From: Glandiceps talaboti
Taxonomy: Eukaryota > Hemichordata > Enteropneusta > Spengelidae
Length of the DNA: 64,000 nucleotides
Direction of reading: 5' to 3'
NCBI RefSeq assembly: GCF_964340395.1
Contig: NC_135564.1
Coordinates: 19,937,107-20,001,106, forward strand
Part shown: in pieces, positions 47,701-58,810 of the stretch
How the letters are laid out: every line of letters starts with the position of its first letter
Position numbering within the stretch: position 1 is the stretch's first letter
Translations under genes and position numbers: made by a program
The notes under the pieces: generated by a model
Database searches by the model: none
What the model saw: the letters and a program-made list of their open reading frames with translations, nothing else
Told to the model about the DNA's origin: nothing

Positions 47701-49761
47701 TGTGCAGGCTATCAGTGTCTGTATTTTGTTTGTGTAATTTGTAAAAATGTGAGATGTAAAATCTATGTGAGATGTAAACAGCATTATGCTGCCTAACTGA
47801 AACTCTACAGTCTCTCTGGTTTGGTAGTAATGTGTAGAATACTACTATACTCTTTACCTTCCATAGATGTGGATCACACAGACCTGGACATCCTGATATG
47901 TTTAAACTCAATATCTTTGGACAGTTTTCACCAATGGCAAGAAAGCTTGGCCCTGCAAGCTGAGTGCACCTGGAATACACAAAAATAAATTAGTGCACCT
48001 GGCATACAGAAACATAATGTACCTCAATAGCTAAGTGCACCTGGTGTACATCAAAATATATTGGTGCACCTGGTGTACATCAAAATATCTTAGTGCACCT
48101 GGTGTACATCAAAATAACTAAAGTAATTTAACTTAAACTATTAGTATTATTGTATCTGACTGAAATTTATGATATTTATATACATCGTCATGTACAGGAC
48201 CCCATAAAGTGACTTAGCTGGCACATTTTAATGATAATATCATTAGTGAGGTCATATCTCTGATATTGTTAATGTGAATACATGTACTGTATCTTCCTAT
48301 GGACAGCTAATACACTTATGTAAATTCCTCCTTTAAAATGTTGAACTACTCCCTCCCTCTATGTTTTAATTGAATTGTACTGTACTGCACAAGTTAGGAT
48401 ACTAATTGTACCAACTGCTATATGAATACACATTCTTGGTCCTTTTGAAATGACACAAGAAATTCTGGACAGGAGTCTTGTTTTCCAGGAAATCAACAAT
48501 TTCATATTTCCTCCAAGAATTAACACAGTATTTGGTGGCCATATTGTATTTGGTGGCCATATTGGATTTGGTGGCCATATTGGATTCTAAAATGACTTAC
48601 AAGTTTACACCATTTTGACCTCTATTTCACAAATTTGTACAGTGACCCCTGATTGTATTCCTTGATTTCAACTGAGAATTGGTTTGAGTTTTCTTGAACA
48701 ATGTAACAGCAAAGATTAACATTATGATACTTTATTTCTGAGGCATGTTATGCTATTTGAAAATATATGGTTAAATTGCCCTACCTTATGATCCTCAGTT
48801 CCAGCAGATTTGAACATTGTTTTGTCATGGTAACAATGCCATCATCTGTCAGCTTCCTACAGTCAGTAAGAATTAACGAGACGACATTGTCACTAATTCC
48901 AGTAAGTCTTATCAAATGAGTGTCCATCACGTTTTTATAGTCTTCAAGGTTAATTCTCCTCCAGAGTGCAGGATCAAAACAGAGTTCATTCCAATATTTA
49001 CAAACTAGACAAACTTTGTTCAGTAGTATAGGTTTTGATAGGTATGAAAATATACGCACAAAGATTGATCTTGGTATTGTATTGATGTGTAGCCCTTCAT
49101 GACTCGCGTCTAAATGTGAATCAGTAGTGGGCTTGGCTTCTTCTCTTCTTCTTTTCAGAGATTCAATCCTCTCTTCTTCCACTTTCCGTTTCAGAGCATC
49201 TGCTTCTGCAGGACTCATTCCGGTTATATCAGTTTGTGTTTTGACACTTCTGACGTAAATGTATTCCACAGGTTGACTCTCACCCTTTGTATCTTTTGCA
49301 GGATCCCGATTTTCATCATTTTCTGATGATGCAGTATTTTGTTTTTTATCAACATCTGATGATGAGGGAACATTTGGATTTTCATCAACATTTATTGACA
49401 TTGCAGTCTGTTTTTCATTAACATCTGATGACGAGGGAAAATCTTGTTTTTCATCAGCATTCAAGGACATAGTGCCATCTTTTTCATTAACATCTGACGA
49501 TGAGGGAACATCTTGTTTATCATCAACATCTATTAATGTAGTATCCAGTTTGTCATCAATATCTGATGACATCCCTTCCTGTTTCTCCTCAACACCTGAT
49601 GATGTGGCTTCAAGCACATCATCTTCTACAAAACTCTCTTTGCTATTATCACTATCGCCATACTTCACACATTTTTGGGGTTTCTTTGTTTCATCCTCAA
49701 CTTCACAGTCTGACGATCTCTTCTCCCCACATCTAGGGCCATCCAACTTTTGTGTTGCCAT
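43613..49761 (-). CDS. FBXL17: F-box/LRR protein, FBXL17 orthologue (SCF substrate receptor)
   Basis: Minus-strand coding exons 49761-48785, 47969-47858, 46771-46640, 45961-45854, 45416-45209, then either 44175-43958 or 43905-43613; all junctions keep frame with GT-AG sites. The ATG (ACCATGG) gives 609 aa with the distal last exon or 584 aa with the proximal one. Residues 1-185 are low complexity with a 23-residue repeat (PSSSDVNEK at 86, 109 and 132). A basic coiled-coil-like segment lies at 188-210, the F-box at about 225-270 (IPRSIFVRIFSYLS, LVCKYWNELC), then LRRs. LDLSYLRTVTTEA, LNLCLCSQVND, LVSCSVTDEAL and VDVGWC match vertebrate FBXL17 as I recall it. FBXL17 is known to recognise aberrant BTB-domain dimers for SCF-mediated degradation. 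That function is inherited by inference. Confidence 0.92.
43958..44175 (-). CDS. FBXL17: FBXL17-like proximal terminal exon (short tail)
   Basis: This exon also begins in phase 1 after TTCTTTTCTGTCAG. It encodes ALISVGKYTKT, VDVGWCRHITD, LGLARCNQV, FPTIHYSTSIDD and stops at 43958. About half of its 72 residues equal those of the distal exon at aligned positions, but the C-terminal tail is absent. The stop lies only about 50 bp before the distal exon, so a transcript using this exon would carry the distal exon as 3' UTR. It has no frameshift or premature stop inside the LRR part. Confidence 0.8.
44494..44733. repeat. Compound (ATAC)n(GTAC)n(CA)n microsatellite
   Basis: ATAC units, then ACGT/GTAC units, mixed ACAC/ATAC, a CGCGCG centre near 44642, and two long CA runs. 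It lies in the intron upstream of the proximal terminal exon of FBXL17. Frames of Tyr/Thr/His/Val/Cys here are artefacts. Confidence 0.97.
46270..46372. repeat. GGCGCCC dispersed repeat with inverted ends
   Basis: AGTTTGCAAGGTATGCTATGAC followed by AGGGCGCCCTCA, and an inverted end CGTATCTTACAGACTATGG. Fits a short hairpin element of the 481-556 family. Confidence 0.6.
46782..46844. repeat. Tandem duplication of ~31 bp next to FBXL17 exon 3
   Basis: AATAACAAGTCAGTTACATGGTCTACAA occurs twice in a row just upstream (minus-strand sense) of the exon 3 acceptor. Confidence 0.8.
47341..47855. repeat. Foldback element abutting the FBXL17 exon 2 donor
   Basis: The left arm contains ATCAAACCAGAG, TTAGGCAGCAT, ATTACATTTTATCTCACT. 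The right arm has the reverse complements in mirror order (AGTGAGATAAAATGTAAT, ATGCTGCCTAA, CTCTGGTTTGGT). Arms are about 180-200 bp and the loop holds GTGTACA-CAAAAATAACA repeats. The outer right end lies within a few bases of the exon 2 splice donor at 47857. Confidence 0.75.
47962..48121 (-). repeat. Minisatellite overlapping the FBXL17 exon 2 acceptor
   Basis: Five or so degenerate ~32-36-bp copies of AGTGCACCTGGTGTACATCAAAATA. On the minus strand each reads ...GTACACCAG/GTGCAC, copying the real acceptor and first bases of exon 2 (ATTCCAG/GTGCAC at 47969). Similar units occur in the loop of the foldback at 47560-47640. Confidence 0.8.
48430..48740 (-). repeat. Dispersed AATCCAATATGGCC repeat, reversed copy
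   Basis: Reverse complement of the family at 28240, 29620 and 59870, including a triple GGCCATATTG-ATTTGGTGGCC motif at about 48535-48590. It lies in FBXL17 intron 1, the intron next to the minisatellite. Confidence 0.7.
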
Positions 49762-49982
49762 GGTAATCAGTGTTACCAACGACAACAACTACAACTGTGT
49801 GGACTGAGCAGAATAACCGATGTTGGAACTTTATGATACTTCCATTTTCTTTATTCTGTATCAGCGACGTTAGATCTTCTTACAACTTCATCATTTGATA
49901 AGGAATAACTCACTGTAAAAAGTAATAATTGAATAAAACAGAGAAAAAGCTTCTTAAGCTCAGCTGGCTATATGAACTGGTT

Positions 49983-49985
<3 letters not shown>

Positions 49986-50024
<39 letters not shown>

Positions 50025-50128
50025 TAGTGTGTGCATGAGTGTGTGATAGTGTGTGCATGTGTGTGTGTGCATGCATGTGTGTGTGTGCATGCATGTGTGT
50101 GTGTGTGTGATAGTGTGTACATGTGTGC
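49986..50128. repeat. (GT)n microsatellite with interruptions
   Basis: Pure GT to about 50022, then GTGTGCAT/GATAGTGT variants. It lies upstream of the FBXL17 start codon. Confidence 0.95.
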
Positions 50129-50889
50129 GTTTATGTCGACACACTGTGTACTTAATTAAAGTGCAAGTTTGTTATCTAAAGGGGATTCTTATAAGGCAGA
50201 ATTTAAACAGCCTCCTTTAACAGTAAGTCACCATTATTTGAAAGGCAGAGAGCTATACAGACAAAGTTGGTTCTATAACTTCCAAACAAAAGAATCTAAT
50301 CCTTATCACATTACTGATAAGACAACACTAATGAAAGAATCTAGTACTGAATCATGGGTTTTTAAAGCGAATTAATTAAAAAATACTAGTAAATAACAAA
50401 CTAAACAAAAAACTTCAGAATTTCAGCATGACTACAGTATCACTCAGACAAGTCAACAAATGAGTCATCATAAATCATGATACCTATTACATTATTTTTA
50501 ATGACATGGTGAATTTACAACGTGGTATTAAATTCATGCCTTCATACCCATGGATTCCTTTCAAAATAATTTTCTGACAGTTGAAAACTGAAGGATACAT
50601 AAGCAAGGTATCACTATTAGGGCCTATGACACATGACTGCTTGATTCTTTTTTAGGAGTCATAACGCTGAAAATGGATGAATTCTTTGAGTAATTCTGGG
50701 GTGGTACACCCCCCCCCCACCCCGCCAAGGTAACCTCTTATAATTAATATATTACGTTGCCATTAAGTTTTCGAACCCTACAAAAATTGGTAATATATAT
50801 TACATGAATTTCTTGGCCAAAGACGTTATTCTGTATTAAACTGTAATTATTGGCAGTAATATAGTCTAAAAATTCCCACATCTTATGAT

Positions 50890-51660
50890 CAGTGAAATAA
50901 ATTCTTACACCTTCAAAATGGCGCAGTTTGTCCTTTATACCAACCACAATTAGCAAGACTAAACTCGCGAATAGCGGTACGTACATGGGGACGAATTAGA
51001 TCGATTATAGTACCCTGAACTATGAATCTATTTGTACAATGTTCTATTCGTATAAACCCAACCCAAGCGTAAGGTCAACGAAATTGTACCCTTCCTATTT
51101 GTTCTACGTATTTACGATATAACATGTGCGATACTGGGAGAGTTATCTCTCCGCGCTATCCTCTTAAAATCGCATATTTCCTTATTTCGGAGAAAATATG
51201 GCAAATCTTTACGAAAACGCAAGAATAATACTCAGGCTCACCTATCCATTTGCAGTGTACGTCATAATTTTGAGGGCGTCTATTCTGATGACGTATTACA
51301 CACATCCAGGAAGGCGGAAGAAACTTTTTGTAAACGACGCCTTTAAAGTTTCCTGGAATCACTCCCGTTGCGTTTTCAAAATACCACCTGTGTATTTGTG
51401 CGCTGGTGTATTTTCATTGGATTTATTGGTGCCAAGTGACTTGATACGACTTTCGGAGAAAGTTAGAGTTTGGTAAGTATAGTTTTTAAAGCAAACTGCA
51501 GGCTTCGATCTGCATACACAGACAGCTCATTTGGTTAACAATGCAAGTCGATAACAGCGCCACTACGATTAGTAAACTGTAGCTTTCACTCTCAGCTTAG
51601 TTTGTACGTCCAAGCGATCGCCATTACTGTGTTGCTCCCACTTCCTCGTCAGTGTTTTGA
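50890..51660. promoter_or_regulatory. Promoter-like CpG-richer block, possibly bidirectional
   Basis: A YY1-like AAAATGGCGC at 50916-50926 and raised CpG density through 51700 contrast with the flanks. On the minus strand a donor-like GAAG/GTGTAAG at about 50914 and an acceptor-like TTTTTACAG at about 49912 could join a 5' untranslated exon to FBXL17 exon 1. On the plus strand lie the first exons of the next gene. Divergent promoter function is inferred. Confidence 0.4.
51198..51472 (+). CDS. Possible upstream first exon (unrecognised, one or two hydrophobic segments)
   Basis: The ATG is in good context (AATATGG) and the frame stays open for 91 codons to a strong donor, TTTG/GTAAGTAT, at 51472/51473. 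The peptide has hydrophobic stretches at about 14-31 and 64-79. Joining to an acceptor at 51652 (CCTCGTCAG) continues in frame into the 51693 ORF. If unspliced it ends at 51476. I recognise no family. It could equally be a 5' untranslated region with a chance ORF. Confidence 0.3.
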
Positions 51661-51692
51661 GTAGGCCGAAGGACTTACAACCAGAGGTCAGA

Positions 51693-51938
51693 ATGTCCGG
51701 CCCTGGTGGATATAGTTTACCGGGGATGTCGACAGGTGGGCGAAAAATAGCGTTTGGTGGAGCATTTAAAAGAGATAAACCCGAGGTGAAGCCGAAACCT
51801 GGCACACTGTCTCCAACGCGAACGGGGTCAGCTGCGAACGAAGGGAATTTCGATGGAAATGGTTTGGAGCGGTCATCGGTCGCTTCCGGCGTGTTCAATG
51901 AACTGAACCAGAGTTTATCATCGGGACGTTCAAACACG
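51693..51938 (+). CDS. First coding exon of an unrecognised plus-strand gene (82 codons, partial)
   Basis: The ATG at 51693 opens MSGPGGYSLPGMSTGGRK and runs in phase 0 to a donor ACG/GTTAGA at 51938/51939. The peptide is rich in Gly, Ser, Pro and Lys (KPEVKPKPGTLSP, FNELNQSLSSG), as in a disordered N-terminus of a longer protein. The local sequence is CpG-rich, as expected for a first exon. No downstream exon was identified up to 64 kb, so either the intron is longer than 12 kb or further small exons were missed. Confidence 0.5.
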
Positions 51939-54693
51939 GTTAGATAACACATTCTTCAAGTTACCGTTTCTTTGTGTTTTGCTGTGATTGACTAGAACGT
52001 AGATGTATGTAGCCCAAACCTGTTGAGTTTAGACAGGCCATCCCAGTGTCACTAAGTCAGTGTTTGTCAACCTTTGTGTTTGTTTTAGATGATAAATTCC
52101 ATGATTTTGTAAACAGTAACAGCAAAATATTTATACTGATAATAACCATGGAAATATTAACCCTCACTTATGTGTACTAATCATCTGTACATCTTGTAGA
52201 TCACTGAAGATATAACTTTTATAGATGTAGTAATCAAATGACAGTGAAACAAACGAGGAAACTTTCAACTGCTAAATTACATGTAACTTCTCCCATCATA
52301 TTCTAATTCAGGGTACGAACACCAATATCTCCTTTGTAAGAATACCAGTGAACACAATATAATATGTTTGTGATAAATGACATGAACTAAATGCCACACA
52401 TGTACAATGCCAATCATAACATTTTGGTCTCAAAAATAAAGTAAAATGAAACACACTCCGGTGGTATTACATTTGTACGTATGTAGTTCAATTTAGGGAG
52501 CATGAAAGATGTACTTTTTTTAGGAACTGAATGACAGCCGTTATCCTTCCTTCTATTTCCATGCATTAACTGTGTTTATGGGTTTTCCCTACCCTGTCAT
52601 TTCCTTCACAATGAGAAGGAATACTTTGTTTTTATTATCTAACATGAAAACAGGGAAGTCCCACAAAGATGTACTTCCATATAATATTAAAACCCATATA
52701 CTGATGAGAATATTTAATAGAGACACAGAACATTGTCAAAATTTCCTGTGACAGCTAACCATGGGGTGAGGGAGGGGGTGTCAGTGTTTTGTTGCTAAAA
52801 GTCCATGTCTCAACATATTAGTGACCAGAACAAAGTTTTACATAGGTTAAAGAGTACATCCTTTTATTGTTTTGGCCTTCTGTTAAAATATGTTAGTCTA
52901 TTTAGGGACATCAACCACTCCTTTATAGCCATAAGTCCTCCACCATATATATATATTCCTCAGTATGCTAATTTTTTCAATGAAATGACCCAGGAGAAGT
53001 CTTGGTAAAAGCCTTCAGACAGGTTTTTCACAGAAGACAAATTTTTGCCCCTCAAAAATGAAGCATTTTATAGATTGAGGAGTGTATACACAAGCTTGTT
53101 GTGAAAACCTCAGTGATATACATGTATGGAGTTAACACGTGAATTGATTTTCATATTTACTTGAACTTTGGTATTAATGTGACTACATTGGGAACTGCAT
53201 ATACATGTACATATCATAATGTTATATTATAGGGTATATTTTACTCACCTAGATTTTAGCAAAAACAATGAAATTTTTAAAACATAAACTTACTTTCTGT
53301 AGTTTTAAATGTAGGTTTCCTGAAGACTTGATTTATACAATTCAGAAATTAGTAAACATAAGTTTATATTGACCTGAAAAATGTTGTCGTCTTTTACTAT
53401 TAACACAAAATGTAATTCACCACAAACAAATATGATAATCAAATAAGGACATGACTAATTACATTAGCATATATTATCCAACAGTTATCTCTAATTTGTA
53501 GAGTGGTACTCATCTTTGCTGAAACAAATTAATTTTACCAGTAAATTATGTTAACTGAATTGACAAGAAAAATATGGAGATCTAGTAAAAGAAAAATTAT
53601 AGGTTTTAGTGCAATGGTTGGAAGCAGTTAATATTAGCAATTGAAATTAAACCCATCTAATCTAGATAGGGTTGAGTAATTGGAACCAAACAACTTTTGC
53701 TAGGCCTCATGAATTCTCTGGAATTTTTGTAATCAAAGTTCAAAAAGTTACTGTTAAATATTCCCCTTAAATTTTATATATTCATTTCCCATATCACTGA
53801 AATCATATTTTAAATTTAAATCTACATACTACAATATAATATTCTTACAAATGTAGATATAATTCTAAATTTTGCCCCTCACCCACAAACATAGAAGTAT
53901 AAAAAGAGACTGTTTGTATTTAGTCAGTCAGTCAGTCAGTCAACATTTTGATACATAATTTAATACATTTAAGAATAGAAAAGATTGTTTGATTATTGTT
54001 TGAGGGTAGACTTATTATAATGTGTCAAATAAAAGGAGAAGAATGCCAATCAATACATGTATGCCAGTGGCAGTATTTTGAAGTTGATATAAGGCCACTA
54101 ATATTTAATTCTTTGTTTCTCATGGTAACACCTTAATAATTATGATTCGTCTGTCAGTTTTTTAGAAAGTATTTCGCATGAGTACATGTTTTGTTGGTGA
54201 TATTTTCAATCAATAATTATATTTTAACAATCTGAATGACTTAGAAATGACAAAGTTAGAAGGAAACTTTGAACCATTTTACTTTGCAATTGTATAAAGT
54301 TCCAAAATTTCATAAATAAGCAATATTTTTTGCTGAGATACATTTGTACATGCGTGTGAGGTCACCATTGCACAATCAGTGATGTTGTCATTTCTTTGTA
54401 ATCCTACATCAATAGTTTTTATTATTTTTTGCCAGATTGAAGAAAATATGTATGTAGAGTTGGTCAGTTGAGAAACATACATGTACATGTAAAAATGATT
54501 TACAGTACATGTATGGCTGCCCTAATGTACACATGTACATGTATGTACAGTACATACAGATATCTGTAATGTAGGTTAGATTGTAATACCAGGAAATAGC
54601 TGTCAGGGTATACTTCATCATTTCATTGTTATTATTATCCAGGGTAACAAATACTTGTGCCTCTTTTATTATTTATTAATGCTGTCTCACATA
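51939..54693 (+). other. Probable intron, no exon seen
   Basis: AT-rich non-coding DNA. A TCAG run lies at about 53921-53942. ACATGTACATG palindromes become frequent from about 54480. Confidence 0.4.
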
Positions 54694-55175
54694 TATTGGT
54701 TTTAGTCTACTGTAGATCTGTCCATATCTGTATTGGTTTTAGTCTACTGTAGATCTGTCCATATCTGTATTGGTTTTAGTCTACTGTGGATCTGTTCATA
54801 TCTGTATTGGTTTTAGTCTACTGTGGATCTGTTCATATCTGTATTGGTTTTAGTCTACTGTGGATCTGTTCATATCTGTATTGGTTTTAGTCTACTGTAG
54901 ATCTGTTCATATCTGTATTGGTTTTAGTCTACTGTGGATCTGTTCATATCTGTATTGGTTTTAGTCTACTGTGGATCTGTTCATATCTGTATTGGTTTTA
55001 GTCTACTGTGGATCTGTTCATATCTGTATTGGTTTTAGTCTACTGTAGATCTGTTCATATCTGTATTGGTTTTAGTCTACTGTAGATCTGTTCATATCTG
55101 TATTGGTTTTAGTCTACTGTAGATCTGTTCATATCTGTATTGGTTTTAGTCTACTGTAGATCTGTTCATATCTGT
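54694..55175. repeat. Minisatellite, 37-bp unit, 13 copies
   Basis: Head-to-tail copies of TATTGGTTTTAGTCTACTGT-AGATCTGTTCATATCTG. The variants AGATCTG/GGATCTG and GTCCAT/GTTCAT occur in blocks. Just after it (55185-55375) is a stretch dense in GATTC-GATTC/GAACC-type words. Confidence 0.96.
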
Positions 55176-55578
55176 AGGTAATTGGCATTGAACCGATTCT
55201 AATTGAATCGATTCTAAGTTGTTTTTTCTTGCCCTAACTACGGCAAGTTAAAGCGATTCCGAACTGATTTACTTTGAACTGGTTCACAACCAATTTTTAG
55301 GGCATACAGTACATGTACATGTATGGGAACAGAACTGGATTCGATTCGGTTCAGAACAGGTTCAGAGGATAGATTGGGACATGCTAATAGATTCCTAAAC
55401 TACAAATGTACAGTGAAGTAGTACAGACAATAGAGAGACTCTATGGTAGTGATGTGGGTATTGACTTGAGTTACAAGACATACAAAAATGTACCTGAAAT
55501 GAAAAGAAAAGCAAACAAAACACTTATGCACCAGTTCCAGCAAGACATATGATTGGTTTGTTTGTAATTTGCCCCCCA

Positions 55579-55579
<1 letters not shown>

Positions 55580-55619
<40 letters not shown>
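55580..55619. repeat. (CA)n microsatellite
   Basis: About 20 uninterrupted CA units after a C-run. Confidence 0.97.
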
Positions 55620-55621
<2 letters not shown>

Positions 55622-58589
55622 TGCTCTTTTGGCACTTGCCAATCTACATCTCCTTCTGCTGTTGTTTGGGGTTACAGCTAGAAATGGACAAAATTTCACA
55701 AAATTCGAATATATGTACAAATGTTTGTACAATGTATGTATGTATGATTACAATATTTTTTTGTTGATTTGCAGACAAAGCAAAACAGATTTGAATATAT
55801 ATGTATTTTTGATAACTAGTTTAACATGACATGTATTACCATCGGACTACAGGCAGGTGGACAATATCTTAATAATTAAAGTAGGAAATAATTTTTTCAA
55901 CAAATACAGGTATGCAGACATTGTTATCTAACTATTTCATTAATAAAATATTCTATCAGCAATGATATAGACACTGTACAGCTATACATACATGTATCTA
56001 CATGTACAGCCTAGAGACTTGTCTTGGTATTAATGTATTAATAATCTCAAGATGTCTTGAATAGCTAATTAAGACCCAAGTAAGACATGTCTCTGTGTAA
56101 AGTATATACAATACATATCAGAATTCACTGTGTACAAAAATTATTGTAGTCATGGTTATTTTCCAGTAATACCGGTACATGTACATGTAGATATAATATT
56201 TCAGAGGAAATTTGTAAAACCAAACATTGAGTTATTGGGGGAGGGGGGGGGGGGTGTCGGAGGAGCTTTCAGGTGATACTCAGCAGTTAATGCCTGTATT
56301 AACATTAATAGAGATGTGTTTGCATAGTAATAATACAAAGTGAACAGTTATTATAAGTCAGTGTCACTAGTATAGTTGATACCCTCAGGAACTACTGAAG
56401 TCAAAATCAATACCAGAACAGTCAAACACCCAAACAAACAAATTACTGATATCTCATCAAAGCCTTATTGTTCAAAATGGAATGAACATCTGCCTGTTAT
56501 CATTTCATCAAAATCCCAATAGATCTGTATGTGTAGAACTGTGTAAACATCCAAACATGCATTTATATAATATCGTATACACAGGTACAGTGTAAATGAC
56601 AATTTTAATACATACATGTATATAAGCATGTGTGTCTTACATGTATAATGTAGTTGTTCTTTAGTTTGTAATTTGTTTAGTTACTGCTTCATGTAGCAGT
56701 TGTTACTACATGTAATTTAATATCTATATATACAATGTATATATATACATTTTGTATATGTTCTTCCAATGATAGATAGCAAGGATGGTGGCCAATTTGC
56801 ATATCAATTTACTCATTAATATTATGGTAATTTGCATATTGGTATGCATAGTGATTAGTATACAATATGCATGTCTTCAACACTGGAACAAACTCTGACA
56901 TGTTTATTTTAACACATGTACAGTACATTGAAATCAGCCATTTGTGTGTGTGTGAAAGTATTATTATGATATTGTCATTCAGTGATTACTAAAAGCGCCA
57001 AGAGAAATCTGCCAATTAACCTGCCTAGATGGCAAGGATGATGTTTGCACCATGCTTTCTCTATTGTGGGGGGAAAACAACTGATATGTTTCTGATTGTG
57101 GTTTATTTATCTTATCCAAATGACCATGATATCAAAAGTTATAAAAACTGTTATTGTTAAATTTTTAAAACAAAATTGAGGCATGGAACTGTTTGTGTAC
57201 ATTAACTCATACAAGGTATGCCATGGAACTTTGTTGAATTGTTCAGTTGTCGAGTCAACAGCTTAATGTTAGCAAAAAATATTCACCTGCATTGTAATTT
57301 ATACCTGTGTATTAAATGATTTAATGTGTGTGTGGTATTTTATTAAACTGGTACATTCCTGATATTCAAATCTCAATTTAGAGATGCCTCTCTAGGGCCT
57401 AGGCGTTTATCTTTTTATTTCTATATGCCCAGGAAAGAGGACTGTTTAGTTTTGATTACCTGAACAATAATTTCTGAGTGAATATTTTTCAGAATGCACA
57501 CTTGTTTAATGGAAGAATTTGGTAATGTCTAAATGTTGACTAAGTTGTGCCATAAGTAATACAACTACATGTACAATGTATTGTGGTGACCATTTATTGG
57601 GTCCTACATGTCAAAAGAGGATACACACAGTACATGTATACAAAAGATTCATTGACGGTACACGTACAATGTAGGTATACGTATATTGTATTCACGGTCC
57701 TGGACTACAGCTTTTCAACTTATTGTAAAAGAGGTTAATTTCCTGACTTTTCTAAATCTTGTCAGCAAGTCAAACTTTGTAAGATAATAATCAACTGAAA
57801 CTTTTTCTTGTGTTTTCAAATAATTAAGAGCAATGACAACTTTTAGATGACAATAATATCAGAGAATTTGATTCAAAAGCTTTGAAAACAGAATAATTAT
57901 GGTATAGTATTTTCAAATCCCAATAACTGACTATGATACTATTACAGGCAATTAATGAGAAATGAAGCAACATCACAGATCGTCACTTGACAGAATAGAT
58001 GTGTAGGATCTACAATAATTAGTAAGATTCATTTATTGTGATATTTTTAGTGATAAACAAATTCCTCATTAGAACACTTCTTTGATGGAACATTCCCTTA
58101 TTATAGAGTCTAAATCAATGAATGTTGAATTGGAGAAATAAAACAACTTTTAGCACAGAAGACTTGAATTTTCATTAAAAATGGAATTCATTGATATAAT
58201 AAAATAATGTATATTTAAATAATAGTAATGTATATTTAGACTCCTTGGCATAGGGATGACAGCTTTACATTGCAGTTATACAAATTTAATCTTTGATTTG
58301 ATGTCATTAGTTTTAATTACATATAATGTTTGTTGTGGATTATTCTCCAAACAACTTAATTCAAATATTATTTACATACGTACATGGAGTTCACACAACA
58401 TCAATATCAGGAAATTAAATGTCTATTCATTTCATAATGGTAATTTATCAGTGAACTGTTTACAAACGTACATGTAGATATCAATTATCATATGAAGAAA
58501 AATTTCAAAAATGATTTTTCAACATTTGTACACTACAGTAGCTGCAACAGAAATGTTTATTGAAATTGTTTTGTTAGTGTAATGATTTT
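55620..58589. other. Gene-free, probable intron
   Basis: No exon recognised. Contains many ACATGTA palindromes, a G-run near 56240-56252 and two TTTGCATAT words near 56798 and 56832. Confidence 0.4.
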
Positions 58590-58810
58590 ACCTATAATAT
58601 TGTACAACCTGAACATTACTGAATCACCTGTGAGTAACTGTATTTGTGTAGCTGTTGTACACAGCCTACAGTACATCATACATGTATGGGTCAATAAATC
58701 CGATCAAACTGATTTCTGCATCCACCACCAAAAATCAGCACCCCAAATGCCAGCACCTGTTACTCTACTACTTACAGATAAATTTGACTGTGCAATGTAC
58801 AATGTCTAAA
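58590..58810. repeat. Old dispersed repeat related to 35460-35830
   Basis: Shares TATAATATTGTACA-CCTGAACA, AATCACCTGTG, AATCAGC and CTACTTACAGATAA words in order with the earlier copy. Confidence 0.5.

Noticed and set aside
50169-50375. 68-codon plus frame upstream of FBXL17
   Set aside because: Unrecognised, no splice context, similar in size to many chance frames here.
50747-50986. 80-codon minus frame with hydrophobic start
   Set aside because: Could be a 5' exon, but splicing to the FBXL17 region reaches a stop quickly; kept only as possible untranslated exon in the promoter entry.
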